25,500 nt of DNA from SYIM01 sp039800325 (GTDB lineage Bacteria > Pseudomonadota > Gammaproteobacteria > Burkholderiales > Burkholderiaceae_E), in assembly GCA_039800325.1 (NCBI GenBank), contig JBDLQY010000228.1, positions 1-25,500 of the forward strand, given 5' to 3'. Below the pieces are notes generated by a model. The model was not told the DNA's origin and did not search any database. It was given only the letters and a program-made list of their open reading frames with translations. The number at the start of each line of letters is the position of its first letter. The first letter of the stretch is position 1. A program made the position numbers and the translations under genes. Below are positions 1 through 7,463 of this stretch, in pieces.

Positions 1-577
1 GCGGGAAAACCATGTTGATTTCAGCGCCGATGCCCTCGACAAGCCTGCGAATTTCAGCAAGATCGCTGGGCGTATTGAATGCGCCGTAAGCAGGCCCGAT
101 GATGTTCACACGGGGCTTCTCACCCTCTTTGCGTGGCTTCAGAGGTGGCGATTTACGGGGGCCGTACTCAGACCACAGCCAGGCCATGGCTCGATTGGCT
201 GCCTGCCATTGATCTTCATCGATAGTGCGCGGCAAGAAGCGCTGAATGGTGGTGCCCTCAGGCGTGACACCGCCGCCGATCATCTCGGCAATCGAGCCGG
301 TGACTACGACGGCAGGCAAGTCAGGGTCAAGCGCCGCATGCGCACGTCGCATAGCGCCTTCGGTGCCCTCGCGGCCCAGTTGCTCTTCAGCCAGCCCGGT
401 GACCACAATGGGTAACTCGTGCGGCGGCAACGCGTCGGTGTAATGCAGCACCGAGGTCACGGGAAGATTTTCGCAACCAACTGGTCCGTCGATGACCACC
501 TGCAGTCCCTTGATGGCGGTGAACACATACACCGCACCCCAGTAACCGCCTGCTCTGTCGTGGTCGAGTACTAGCAT
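1..577 (-). CDS. bchZ: Chlorophyllide a reductase subunit Z (N-terminal part)
   Basis: The reverse strand reads open from an ATG at 577 to the window edge, giving the first 192 residues. The protein begins MLVLDHDRAGGYWGAVYVFT and contains GPVGCENLPVTSVLHYTDAL (Cys at about residue 35) and VVTGSIAEMIGGG, typical of BchZ, a NifK-like catalytic subunit. With BchY it forms the component that reduces ring B of chlorophyllide a, using electrons from BchX, on the way to bacteriochlorophyll a. The ATG overlaps the bchY stop by one base (TGATG), so translational coupling is likely. Family members are roughly 480 residues, so more than half lies beyond the left edge. I am confident of the identity from sequence and gene order. 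Confidence 0.95.
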   Translation of the reverse strand, partial: MLVLDHDRAGGYWGAVYVFTAIKGLQVVIDGPVGCENLPVTSVLHYTDALPPHELPIVVTGLAEEQLGREGTEGAMRRAHAALDPDLPAVVVTGSIAEMIGGGVTPEGTTIQRFLPRTIDEDQWQAANRAMAWLWSEYGPRKSPPLKPRKEGEKPRVNIIGPAYGAFNTPSDLAEIRRLVEGIGAEINMVFP

Positions 578-2178
578 CAGCCCATCTCCTCGGCCTTGCG
601 ACGCGCGATGGCCTTCTGCACCTGACGCCGGGTATGTGCACGAAAGTCCGGACGCTCGACAGGTGCGGAACCCTGCCAGACCCCTGCCTTATCGCCCGAG
701 CCGACATCGCCGAAGAAGTCTTTCATCGCATCAAAGCGCGATTTGTTTCCGATGGCTGCGTTGATGACCTGGGCCAGTGACCCGGCGCCTGCAGCGCCCA
801 TGAGAGGACGAGCGGAGATAAGATTGGTGAAATAAAGCGCCGGGATGCAAGCCTGTTTAGCGGCCTGGACGACTGGCGTCGTGCCAATCGCCAGGTCAGG
901 CTTGAAATGCGTGACAGCCGCCAGGTCTTGCTCGAGCGAGGCGCGGTACTGCACGACTGTGCCTTTGGCCTGCAGCCATTCGCGATCGCTTTGGCTATAA
1001 ACCGTTTGCGGACAGGCTGAGCCCACATACGGCACCTCGGCGCCACTTTCGATCAGTAAGCGAGCCACCAGAAGTTCGGAGCCCTCGTAGCCGCTGACCG
1101 TGATGCGCCCGCGAATCGGCGAGCGGGCAAGCGCTGCACGCACCCCGGGCAGCACTGCATCGCGCGCAGCCCCAATGGCCTTGGCGCTTACGCCCGCAGC
1201 CTGCCCGACCGTTTCGAGCCAGGCTGCAGTGCCCTCATAGCCAACCGGCGCCGAACCAACGACTGGGCGACCTGCTGCCTGGAAGGCTCGAACACTTGCA
1301 GTGTAAAAGGGATGAATAGCCGCGACGACTGCGCAATCGAGGGCAGCATACAGCTCGCGCCACTCGCGAGTGGGCACAGTGGCGCCCAGTGATAGCCCCA
1401 GAGGCGCCAGCATCTGCGCGATGCCCATGGGGTCAGCGGGAAACAGTTCGCCCAGCAGGCTGACCGTTGGAAGACCTGATCGCGCCTGACGAGGGGCAGC
1501 CACCGGACCCGCCTGCGCTTCGGCCAGTGCGTACTGCAGCATGGCCCCCGCCAGCACGTCTTTGGCCTCAGCATGCGTGGGCACGCCAAAACCGGGAACG
1601 TCGATACCGATGATTCGTACCCCGTTGATTTCGCGGGGTAGCAGTTGTAGCGGCACGCCACTGGCCGTGGGCACGCATAGATTGATGATGACCAGCGCGT
1701 CGTAGCGCTCAGGATCAGCCTGCTGGTACACCGCTTCGCGAATGTCTTCGAAAAGCTTTCCGGTCACCAGCGTTTCGGAGTTGAAGGGCACATAGCCGAC
1801 TGAGCGCCGCGCACCGTAAAAGTGAGATGTAAAGGTGAGCCCGTAAACGCAGCAGGCGGAACCTGACAAAATGGTGCCGGTGCGGCGCATACGAAGCCCC
1901 ACCCGCAGCGACCCGAAAGCAGGGCACATACTTTGTGGCTGATCATGGGGCCCTTTCGGGTAATCAGCGGCGTATTGCTCAAGGGTGGGCGCTTTGCCTG
2001 CAGCCTTGGCGGCCGCAAGCATCTGATCACGTCCCGCGTGACAACCCAGACCGTCCTGCGTGACCGCCGCAGGCACCGCGAGCCTACTCTGGGCCGCCGG
2101 CACCGCGTCGACACCTGCCGCTACAGCAGCCGCGACGGAGTCGGCTGGCAGAATTGGGATGGGCTGACGCGCGTTCAT
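577..2178 (-). CDS. bchY: Chlorophyllide a reductase subunit Y
   Basis: This 533-residue protein is the NifD-like catalytic subunit of chlorophyllide a oxidoreductase, partner of BchZ and BchX. Candidate iron-sulfur cluster cysteines lie at about 85 (SMCPAFGSLR), 109-110 (GSACCVYGLTF) and 168 (INLCVP). Further family-like stretches are ETLVTGKLFEDI, GSELLVARLLIESGAEVPYVG and IGTTPVVQAAKQ. The first 80 residues are alanine-rich and poorly conserved, making it a little longer than typical BchY. The start lies 7 bp after the bchX stop and the stop overlaps the bchZ ATG, so the gene sits inside a bchCXYZ operon. The ribosome-binding site is weak, which suggests coupled translation from bchX. Confidence 0.96.
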   Translation of the reverse strand: MNARQPIPILPADSVAAAVAAGVDAVPAAQSRLAVPAAVTQDGLGCHAGRDQMLAAAKAAGKAPTLEQYAADYPKGPHDQPQSMCPAFGSLRVGLRMRRTGTILSGSACCVYGLTFTSHFYGARRSVGYVPFNSETLVTGKLFEDIREAVYQQADPERYDALVIINLCVPTASGVPLQLLPREINGVRIIGIDVPGFGVPTHAEAKDVLAGAMLQYALAEAQAGPVAAPRQARSGLPTVSLLGELFPADPMGIAQMLAPLGLSLGATVPTREWRELYAALDCAVVAAIHPFYTASVRAFQAAGRPVVGSAPVGYEGTAAWLETVGQAAGVSAKAIGAARDAVLPGVRAALARSPIRGRITVSGYEGSELLVARLLIESGAEVPYVGSACPQTVYSQSDREWLQAKGTVVQYRASLEQDLAAVTHFKPDLAIGTTPVVQAAKQACIPALYFTNLISARPLMGAAGAGSLAQVINAAIGNKSRFDAMKDFFGDVGSGDKAGVWQGSAPVERPDFRAHTRRQVQKAIARRKAEEMG

Positions 2179-2185
2179 GGCTCGC

Positions 2186-3205
2186 TCAGGCCTGCTCGTA
2201 CACGACTTCGAGTGAGGGCTTGACCACAGCGTCGCTGCCCATCATGTCGGCGACCGTTGCCGGTTGCAAAACCACATCACGCCCAACCGCTCCGGCAGAG
2301 AAAAGGCCTAACAGACCATCCTGCGACAGGGGTTTGGGGCGGACAGGCGGTGCCTCGGCCACATTGGTGGCGAGCTCCTCAAACAGCGGCGCCCAGGGGG
2401 TTCCGGGTCGACCGATAATTTCGTAACTAGCGCTTTTGCGGCGAATGTCTTCATGGGCCGGAATAGCCGCGAGCACTGGAATGCCCGCATGCTGAGCAAA
2501 GGCTGCAGCCTCGCCCGTGCCGTCGTCCTTATTGATGACCATGCCGGCAACGCCCACATTTCCGCCGAGCTTGCGGAAGTACTCCACCGCCGAGCACACG
2601 TTATTGGCTACATAGAGCGACTGCAGGTCATTGCTACCCACCACGATGACCTTCTGGCACATGTCGCGTGCGATGGGCAGACCGAAGCCACCACACACCA
2701 CATCACCCAGGAAATCGAGCAGTACGTAGTCAAAGCCCCAGTCGTGGAAGCCCAGTTTTTCGAGGGTTTCAAAACCATGGATGATGCCGCGACCGCCACA
2801 GCCACGTCCTACTTCGGGCCCGCCTAGCTCCATGGCGAAAACGCCATCGCGCTTGAAACATACATCGCCAATCGATACAGGCTCTCCGGCGAGCTTTTTA
2901 CGGGACGAGGTTTCAATGATGGTGGGACAGGCACGTCCGCCGAACAGCAAAGACGTCGTATCGCTTTTCGGGTCGCAACCGATGAGCAGTACCTTGCGAC
3001 CCTGCTGGGCCATCATGTAGGACAGATTGGCCAGCGTGAAGCTTTTGCCAATGCCGCCCTTGCCGTAAATGGCAATGATCTGTGTCGTTTTGGTGACGGG
3101 CCCGCTGGCGACTGGATCGGGATCGATCGCGGCCTCAGCACTCAAACGCGCCTTCATCATGATCTGCACCGTGGCAGACTGAGCTTGTGAACCACCGGTA
3201 CTCAT
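2186..3205 (-). CDS. bchX: Chlorophyllide a reductase iron protein subunit X
   Basis: This 339-residue NifH/BchL-like ATPase passes electrons to the BchYZ component. A P-loop with IYGKGGIGKS lies at residues 46-55 and CDPKSDTT follows at about 77-84. The two cysteines expected to bridge a [4Fe-4S] cluster across a homodimer are at 136 (GRGCGGRG) and 171 (DVVCGGFGLPIA). An N-terminal extension of about 40 residues precedes the fold, as in other BchX proteins and unlike NifH. The first four bases overlap the end of bchC (ATGA), and bchY follows after 7 bp. Gene order and the paired cysteines separate it from BchL, the analogous subunit of the dark protochlorophyllide reductase. Confidence 0.96.
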   Translation of the reverse strand: MSTGGSQAQSATVQIMMKARLSAEAAIDPDPVASGPVTKTTQIIAIYGKGGIGKSFTLANLSYMMAQQGRKVLLIGCDPKSDTTSLLFGGRACPTIIETSSRKKLAGEPVSIGDVCFKRDGVFAMELGGPEVGRGCGGRGIIHGFETLEKLGFHDWGFDYVLLDFLGDVVCGGFGLPIARDMCQKVIVVGSNDLQSLYVANNVCSAVEYFRKLGGNVGVAGMVINKDDGTGEAAAFAQHAGIPVLAAIPAHEDIRRKSASYEIIGRPGTPWAPLFEELATNVAEAPPVRPKPLSQDGLLGLFSAGAVGRDVVLQPATVADMMGSDAVVKPSLEVVYEQA

Positions 3206-4152
3206 TGAACATGTCTCCAGTCGAGGACCATTTTTAGACAGGCGGGATCGCCAAACGCGCGCGGGTAGGCAGTTGCCGCGTCCTCTGCGGGCTGCAGGTC
3301 GGTCACGATGCCCGTCAGCGACAACTGTCCGCGCTCAACCAGGCTGCGTACCGCTGATAAATCATCGGGAGACCACTGCGCGGCCACGCGAATTCGCGAC
3401 TCGCGCAAAAAGGCCGGCACAAAATTGAATTGCAGCGGCTGCGTGTAGAAGCCGGCAAGAACCACTTCGCCCTGGGGCACTAAAGCGGCAATCCAACGAT
3501 CAAGTGCAGCGCCGTGACCGCTGGCATCGACCAGGCTGCGGAACCGACGCGAGCTGTCACGCACTGGGTCAACGACCTCGTAGCCTGCTGCGCCTGCGCG
3601 GCGCGCCTCATCGACTTCCCAAACCCGAGGTGCGCCACCAAGAGCCACCACGATACGGGCAATGAGACGACCGAGTGCCCCATGCCCCACGATGAGTTCG
3701 GGAAGACCGCCCGTCACACTGCGTACCGCATGATGAGCCGTGGCAGCCAAAGCGAACATCACGCCGTTCGGGCCCAGCGCGGCATCGATCGGTAGAACTC
3801 GTCGCGCATTCGTAACCAGAAGCGAGGCCGCACCGCCAAACAAACCATGAGCATCGCGAAAACAGTTGGCGCCCGGGACGAACACCCAATCGCCGACTGA
3901 CCTCGACGCCGAAATCCCAGCGGCGACAACCTCACCGACCGTTTCGTAGCCCGGCACCAGCGGATATCCCATACCGGGAAAATCTGGCATTTCACCGGTG
4001 TAAAAGAGTCGTTCTGTGCCGGTGCTGATACCGCTGAATCGGGTACGGATCACCACATCGTCAGCACCGGGCTCAGTCAGCGCAACGCTGCGCCAGGCGA
4101 GCTCACGTGGCGCCTGGATGACAACTGCCTGACTGATGGGATAGGTTTTCAA
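3202..4152 (-). CDS. bchC: Bacteriochlorophyllide a dehydrogenase BchC
   Basis: BchC is a zinc-free member of the medium-chain dehydrogenase superfamily that oxidises the C3 hydroxyethyl group of 3-hydroxyethyl bacteriochlorophyllide a, just after the BchXYZ step. The 316-residue protein shows FSGISTGTERLFYTGEMP (about 39-56), the MGYPLVPGYETVGEV segment and a Rossmann nucleotide site, GHGALGRL, at 156-163. Its stop overlaps the bchX start by 4 bp. A 167-bp gap separates it from crtF upstream and holds two perfect PpsR-type palindromes at 4202-4219 and 4227-4244. This suggests bchC has its own repressible promoter as well as read-through from crtEF, as described for Rhodobacter superoperons. 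Confidence 0.95.
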   Translation of the reverse strand: MKTYPISQAVVIQAPRELAWRSVALTEPGADDVVIRTRFSGISTGTERLFYTGEMPDFPGMGYPLVPGYETVGEVVAAGISASRSVGDWVFVPGANCFRDAHGLFGGAASLLVTNARRVLPIDAALGPNGVMFALAATAHHAVRSVTGGLPELIVGHGALGRLIARIVVALGGAPRVWEVDEARRAGAAGYEVVDPVRDSSRRFRSLVDASGHGAALDRWIAALVPQGEVVLAGFYTQPLQFNFVPAFLRESRIRVAAQWSPDDLSAVRSLVERGQLSLTGIVTDLQPAEDAATAYPRAFGDPACLKMVLDWRHVQ

Positions 4153-4201
4153 GGGCGCTGGCGAAATCGGTGGAAAAACAGTTAAACGGCGTTAAAAACG
4201 G

Positions 4202-4219
4202 TGTAACGATAACTAGACA
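4202..4219. promoter_or_regulatory. PpsR/CrtJ-type operator 1 upstream of bchC
   Basis: The sequence TGTAACGATAACTAGACA matches TGT-N12-ACA exactly, the consensus of the redox- and light-responsive repressor PpsR (CrtJ). It ends seven bases before a second perfect copy, so the centres are 25 bp apart, close to the tandem arrangement known at Rhodobacter bchC. It lies about 50-65 bp upstream of the bchC start codon, where it could block a promoter. No ppsR gene is in this window, so control by PpsR is inference. Confidence 0.78.
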
Positions 4220-4226
4220 GTTGTTT

Positions 4227-4244
4227 TGTCTTTACAGCTAGACA
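4227..4244. promoter_or_regulatory. PpsR/CrtJ-type operator 2 upstream of bchC
   Basis: TGTCTTTACAGCTAGACA is a perfect TGT-N12-ACA site and also fits the stricter TGTC-N10-GACA form. It pairs with the copy at 4202-4219 on nearly the same face of the helix, suiting cooperative binding of a tetrameric repressor. The rest of the gap (4245-4319) shows no clear terminator for crtF, in keeping with read-through from crtF into bchC. Confidence 0.78.
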
Positions 4245-4319
4245 CATGCTATGCCTTTTTTGATCCTTGTCAACTACTGCTTGTGCACGCGCCTGCCTGC
4301 GTGGCACTGACACCACCGG

Positions 4320-5462
4320 TTAAGAGTGGAAATCCCCGGCATTCGCCTGAGCCAGAAGTACCCCGGTTTGCAGGGGAAGCGGCGTGGGTAGCATGCGCAC
4401 TGCGCCAAAACCCGCTGCCCGCAGCATTTCGCCTAAACGCTCGGCGCTGCGCGCACGTCCTTTACCCATAGCCAGCAGGTAGAGGCCGAAGTAGGCGTCG
4501 CCCATGGCGACAGCACCCGGTGTCCCCGCCAGCGGCTCTGCGACCAGCAAATGCCCTCCCGCAGGCGCCAGTGCGCGTCGAATCGAGCGCAGAATGTGCA
4601 TCACGCGCTCGTCCGGGTGGTCATAAGCCACGCGAACCAGACTGATGATGTCGGCGCCACGAGGCAGCTGATCCTCGAAAAAGCTGCCGCCTGTGCAGTG
4701 CACACGTCCGCCCAGTCCCTGTCCGGCCAGGCGCTGAACCGCTCGCGCGGCGACCGCCGGCAGATCAAACAGCTGCAGTTGCAGTGAGGGATGCGCACGG
4801 GCTACATGGCTCAGAAAGGTTCCCTGCCCCCCACCCACATCGAGCAGACAGCGGTGACGGGCAAAGTCATAGGCCTGCAGCACTTGCTCGGCCACCAGCG
4901 GTTGCGAGGCCGACATCAAATCTGAATATTCGGCGATCGCCGTCTCATCAAGCGCCTTTTCATCGCCGCGAGCAGCCGCCTCGGCATAGGCCCAGTAGCG
5001 ACGCAGACGAGTGGGCCTCTCAGGGTGCTGAAGCCGCTCGAGCGGGTCAGCGAGGTCTTCATAGACCGCCTGATGGTGGCGAACTAACGCCGTGATGGCG
5101 TCATTACCCGCGACCACAGCACCCAGCATGCCCAGCCCAACCCGCGCATCGCCACGCCACTCAAGTAGGTCGAGCGATACTGCGGCGCGAAGCAGAATAT
5201 CGAGACTTTCGGGGGACAACCCGGTCTCGCGTTCGAGCTGCGCAAGACTGAGTGGCCCGGCTGACAGTCGCTCAAAGAGTTTGAGCTGTACGCACGCCAA
5301 CAGCACCTGACTGTACGTGAAGCCCGCGACCAGATCGAATAAGCGACGGGATTGGCGACGTGCAATGCTTCGAAGCCCCGGTAAGGCTGAAACCCATCGA
5401 TGAAAGCGCGGGTCAGCAAGCAGACGATCGCGCAGACCCGCCCAGGCTGTCAGGCTTGCCAT
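4320..5462 (-). CDS. crtF: Demethylspheroidene O-methyltransferase CrtF
   Basis: CrtF methylates the C1 hydroxyl of demethylspheroidene and related carotenoids with S-adenosylmethionine, in the spheroidene/spirilloxanthin pathway. The 380-residue protein has an N-terminal winged-helix dimerisation region (about 40-130, including FTYSQVLLACVQLKLFERL) and a class I methyltransferase fold with the SAM-binding motif DVGGGQG at 208-214. Later motifs are QLFDLPAV and SLVRVAYDHPDE, typical of the plant-type O-methyltransferase family. It follows crtE after 8 bp on the same strand and precedes bchC, the conserved crtEF-bchCXYZ order. A generic O-methyltransferase is the only alternative, and context makes it unlikely. 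Confidence 0.93.
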   Translation of the reverse strand: MASLTAWAGLRDRLLADPRFHRWVSALPGLRSIARRQSRRLFDLVAGFTYSQVLLACVQLKLFERLSAGPLSLAQLERETGLSPESLDILLRAAVSLDLLEWRGDARVGLGMLGAVVAGNDAITALVRHHQAVYEDLADPLERLQHPERPTRLRRYWAYAEAAARGDEKALDETAIAEYSDLMSASQPLVAEQVLQAYDFARHRCLLDVGGGQGTFLSHVARAHPSLQLQLFDLPAVAARAVQRLAGQGLGGRVHCTGGSFFEDQLPRGADIISLVRVAYDHPDERVMHILRSIRRALAPAGGHLLVAEPLAGTPGAVAMGDAYFGLYLLAMGKGRARSAERLGEMLRAAGFGAVRMLPTPLPLQTGVLLAQANAGDFHS

Positions 5463-5470
5463 GTGAGGAC

Positions 5471-6424
5471 CTAGCGCGAAGCGCCGCTGATGGCTGCGGC
5501 CCGCACTGGTGGCGAGCGGTGCTCGCCAGCGGTTCGTGAGGCCAGCACCTGGGCACGCGCCATGCTCACGGAACCCTCACTAGGCACCAGGCGACGAGAC
5601 TCGGACGCAACCAGGCTGCGAAGCAAGGCCTCGCCGGGGCATGGCGGAATGCTTGCGAGGGCTTGATCCATGAGAGCATCGAAGTGCTCGACAGCGCCTA
5701 CAAGTCCGAGCTCGTGGGCCGCGCTGGGCCTGCCCAGAAGAAGATCTTGTCCTGCGGGCTTGCCCAGTAGTGCGGGATCGCAGATGACGTCACGAATATC
5801 GTCGGCAACCTGGTAGGCCTCGCCCAAAGAGGCACCTAACCCCCACCAGCGATCAGGGTCGGCACCAGCGGCCGCAGCACCGCCTGCGGTCGCGGCCGAA
5901 AACAGGGCGCCCGTTTTGGCACGCTGATACTCATCGAGCCGCGCGTGGGGTTCACACTCCCAGGCCTGACCAGCCACGATGCCGAAGGGTGGGCCCACGC
6001 CCTGATCGAGCAGGTCGATCAGCTTGGCCAGCCGCAGGGGATGAGCGCTGGCTGCGCTGGCCAGAGCCCGAAAGGCCATGACAATAAGTCCATCGCCCGC
6101 CAGGACGGCCAACCGTTCACCAAAAGCCTTGTGCACGCTGGGCTGGCCCCGTCTGAGGTCGGCATCGTCAAAGCAAGGCAGGTCGTCATGCACCAGCGAA
6201 GCGCAGTGAATCAGCTCAATCGCCGCTGCCATACCATCGGCCAGACCCGGGTCATCATCGCCACAGGCCAGCGCAACAGCCAGACAGAGTTGCGGCCGGA
6301 TTCGTGCGCCCCCCGGAAAAACCGAATGTCGAAGGGCCAGTTGCAGACGCGGGGCTGTACCGGGCGCCGCAGCCGCGCGCAAGCTGAGTTCAAGGGCGTT
6401 TTCAATGCGTTGCAGCAGGCTCAT
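5471..6424 (-). CDS. crtE: Geranylgeranyl diphosphate synthase CrtE
   Basis: CrtE condenses isopentenyl diphosphate with farnesyl diphosphate to make the C20 precursor of carotenoids and of the bacteriochlorophyll tail. The 317-residue protein has the first aspartate-rich motif DDLPCFDDADLRRG beginning at D80, and the second motif, VADDIRD, at about 206-212; both bind magnesium-diphosphate. FPGGARIRPQL at 36-46 is the substrate-binding GGKRxRP region. The ATG at 6424 is preceded by GGAG six bases upstream, which supports this start. It is the first gene of the crtEF-bchCXYZ block and is divergent from bchO over a 100-bp spacer containing a PpsR-type palindrome. An FPP synthase is less likely given crtF next door. 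Confidence 0.93.
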   Translation of the reverse strand: MSLLQRIENALELSLRAAAAPGTAPRLQLALRHSVFPGGARIRPQLCLAVALACGDDDPGLADGMAAAIELIHCASLVHDDLPCFDDADLRRGQPSVHKAFGERLAVLAGDGLIVMAFRALASAASAHPLRLAKLIDLLDQGVGPPFGIVAGQAWECEPHARLDEYQRAKTGALFSAATAGGAAAAGADPDRWWGLGASLGEAYQVADDIRDVICDPALLGKPAGQDLLLGRPSAAHELGLVGAVEHFDALMDQALASIPPCPGEALLRSLVASESRRLVPSEGSVSMARAQVLASRTAGEHRSPPVRAAAISGASR

Positions 6425-6512
6425 GCGGTACTCCGGCGGGTTCGAAGGCTAGGCCCGGATCAGGCCTGGAAAGACCTAAAAGAACCCAATATTGACAAGT
6501 GTCATTTAAACT

Positions 6513-6530
6513 TGTCAGTTACACATGACA
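6513..6530. promoter_or_regulatory. PpsR/CrtJ-type operator between crtE and bchO
   Basis: TGTCAGTTACACATGACA is a perfect TGT-N12-ACA site with five-base arms (TGTCA/TGACA). It covers the bchO start codon at 6525 and lies about 90 bp upstream of the crtE start, so a bound repressor could act on both divergent genes. An overlapping one-mismatch copy (TGTCATTTAAACTTGTCA) begins at 6500, and a short palindrome TGACAAGTGTCA lies at 6493-6504. I could not assign firm -35/-10 elements: a TTGACA at 6492 lacks a convincing partner. Confidence 0.72.
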
Positions 6531-7463
6531 AGCACAATAGACACACCTGAGGGCGCCGTCAACCGACCTGCCGCCCTCCGGGATCGACAGGCGACGCTCA
6601 ACGGGTGCGATTGGTCGCTGTCATCGTCGCTTCCTCCGAACGGGCCAGGGCAGCGCGCAGTTGTGCTTCTGCTGCACGGCACGGGCGGCGCTCGCGGCAG
6701 TTGGGGTCCGGTCATCCAGGCTTTAAGCGACGACCCCATCGTGATCGCGCCCGACCTGCCGGGCCACGGTCAGACCCGCTGCCGGCAGCACGGCCAGCAC
6801 GGTCTCAACACCATGGCGGACGACGTACAGCGCCTGCTAGCCGGCCTTGGGCTGTCGCGGATCGATCTGGTGGTTGGGCATTCGGCTGGAGCAGCGGTGG
6901 CGCTCTGGCTCGCACTTCGCTCAGGCCAGGCAGGCAGCCCCACGATTGGCGCGCTGCTGGGCATCGCACCCTCGCTCGTGCCGCCGCCGGCGCTCTATCG
7001 CCTATCTCTGGGGCCGCTGCTTGCGCCGCTACTCACCTCCATGCCCAGCGCTGCAGCGGCAGCGCTCATCGCCCGCAATACAAGCCTGGTCAACGTGCTG
7101 CTGGCCTCTACCGGATCACAGATTTCGCCCGCTCAGGCACAAGCCTACCGAGCCCTGCTGGCTGACCCCAAGCACGTCAAAGGCGCTCTGGACTTCATGG
7201 CTGCCACAGATCTGCCCGCGCTGCTGGCAGCACTTGATCATGGCCGGGCCCTGCCCGCTATGGCCTGCGAGTTTCTACTGGCCCCGGATGACCACTGGAT
7301 TCCGCAACGTGCCCTTGAACCCATCATCACCAGGCATTTGCCCAGCGCCATCATTCATCACTGCGAGGGTGGCCACCTGCTGCCCGAGTCGCAGCCGCAG
7401 CGCGTGGCTCAGCTGATCGAGGCCTTGATTGCCCGCGCCTGCGCAAACGGCATGGGCAGGTAG
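6525..7463 (+). CDS. bchO: BchO-type alpha/beta hydrolase of the photosynthesis cluster
   Basis: The 312-residue protein is an alpha/beta hydrolase. It has an oxyanion-loop LLLHGTGGARGSW at about 48-60, DLPGHGQT, the nucleophile elbow VGHSAGAAVA (Ser120), a likely acid in LAPDDHW (about 255) and a catalytic histidine in EGGHLLPE (about 284). BchO proteins look like this and are found next to bchI-bchD in purple bacteria. A role linked to magnesium chelation has been proposed, but the reaction is not established. Here the gene is divergent from crtE and convergent with bchD, and its last 55 bases overlap the bchD 3' end. No Shine-Dalgarno is visible before the ATG at 6525, yet no better in-frame start follows. 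The PpsR-type site covers the start codon. Confidence 0.85.
   Translation: MTSTIDTPEGAVNRPAALRDRQATLNGCDWSLSSSLPPNGPGQRAVVLLLHGTGGARGSWGPVIQALSDDPIVIAPDLPGHGQTRCRQHGQHGLNTMADDVQRLLAGLGLSRIDLVVGHSAGAAVALWLALRSGQAGSPTIGALLGIAPSLVPPPALYRLSLGPLLAPLLTSMPSAAAAALIARNTSLVNVLLASTGSQISPAQAQAYRALLADPKHVKGALDFMAATDLPALLAALDHGRALPAMACEFLLAPDDHWIPQRALEPIITRHLPSAIIHHCEGGHLLPESQPQRVAQLIEALIARACANGMGR

Noticed and set aside
4300..4320. Possible hairpin (GTGG...CCAC) after crtF as a terminator
   Set aside because: The stem is only four pairs with no T-tract, and read-through from crtF to bchC is expected in this superoperon order.
6492..6520. TTGACA at 6492 as the -35 box of a bchO promoter
   Set aside because: No acceptable -10 element lies at 16-18 bp, and the hexamer is part of a palindrome that may be operator sequence.
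5945..6550. 201-codon plus-strand open frame opposite crtE reaching into bchO
   Set aside because: crtE is unambiguous on the other strand and this frame has no conserved features.
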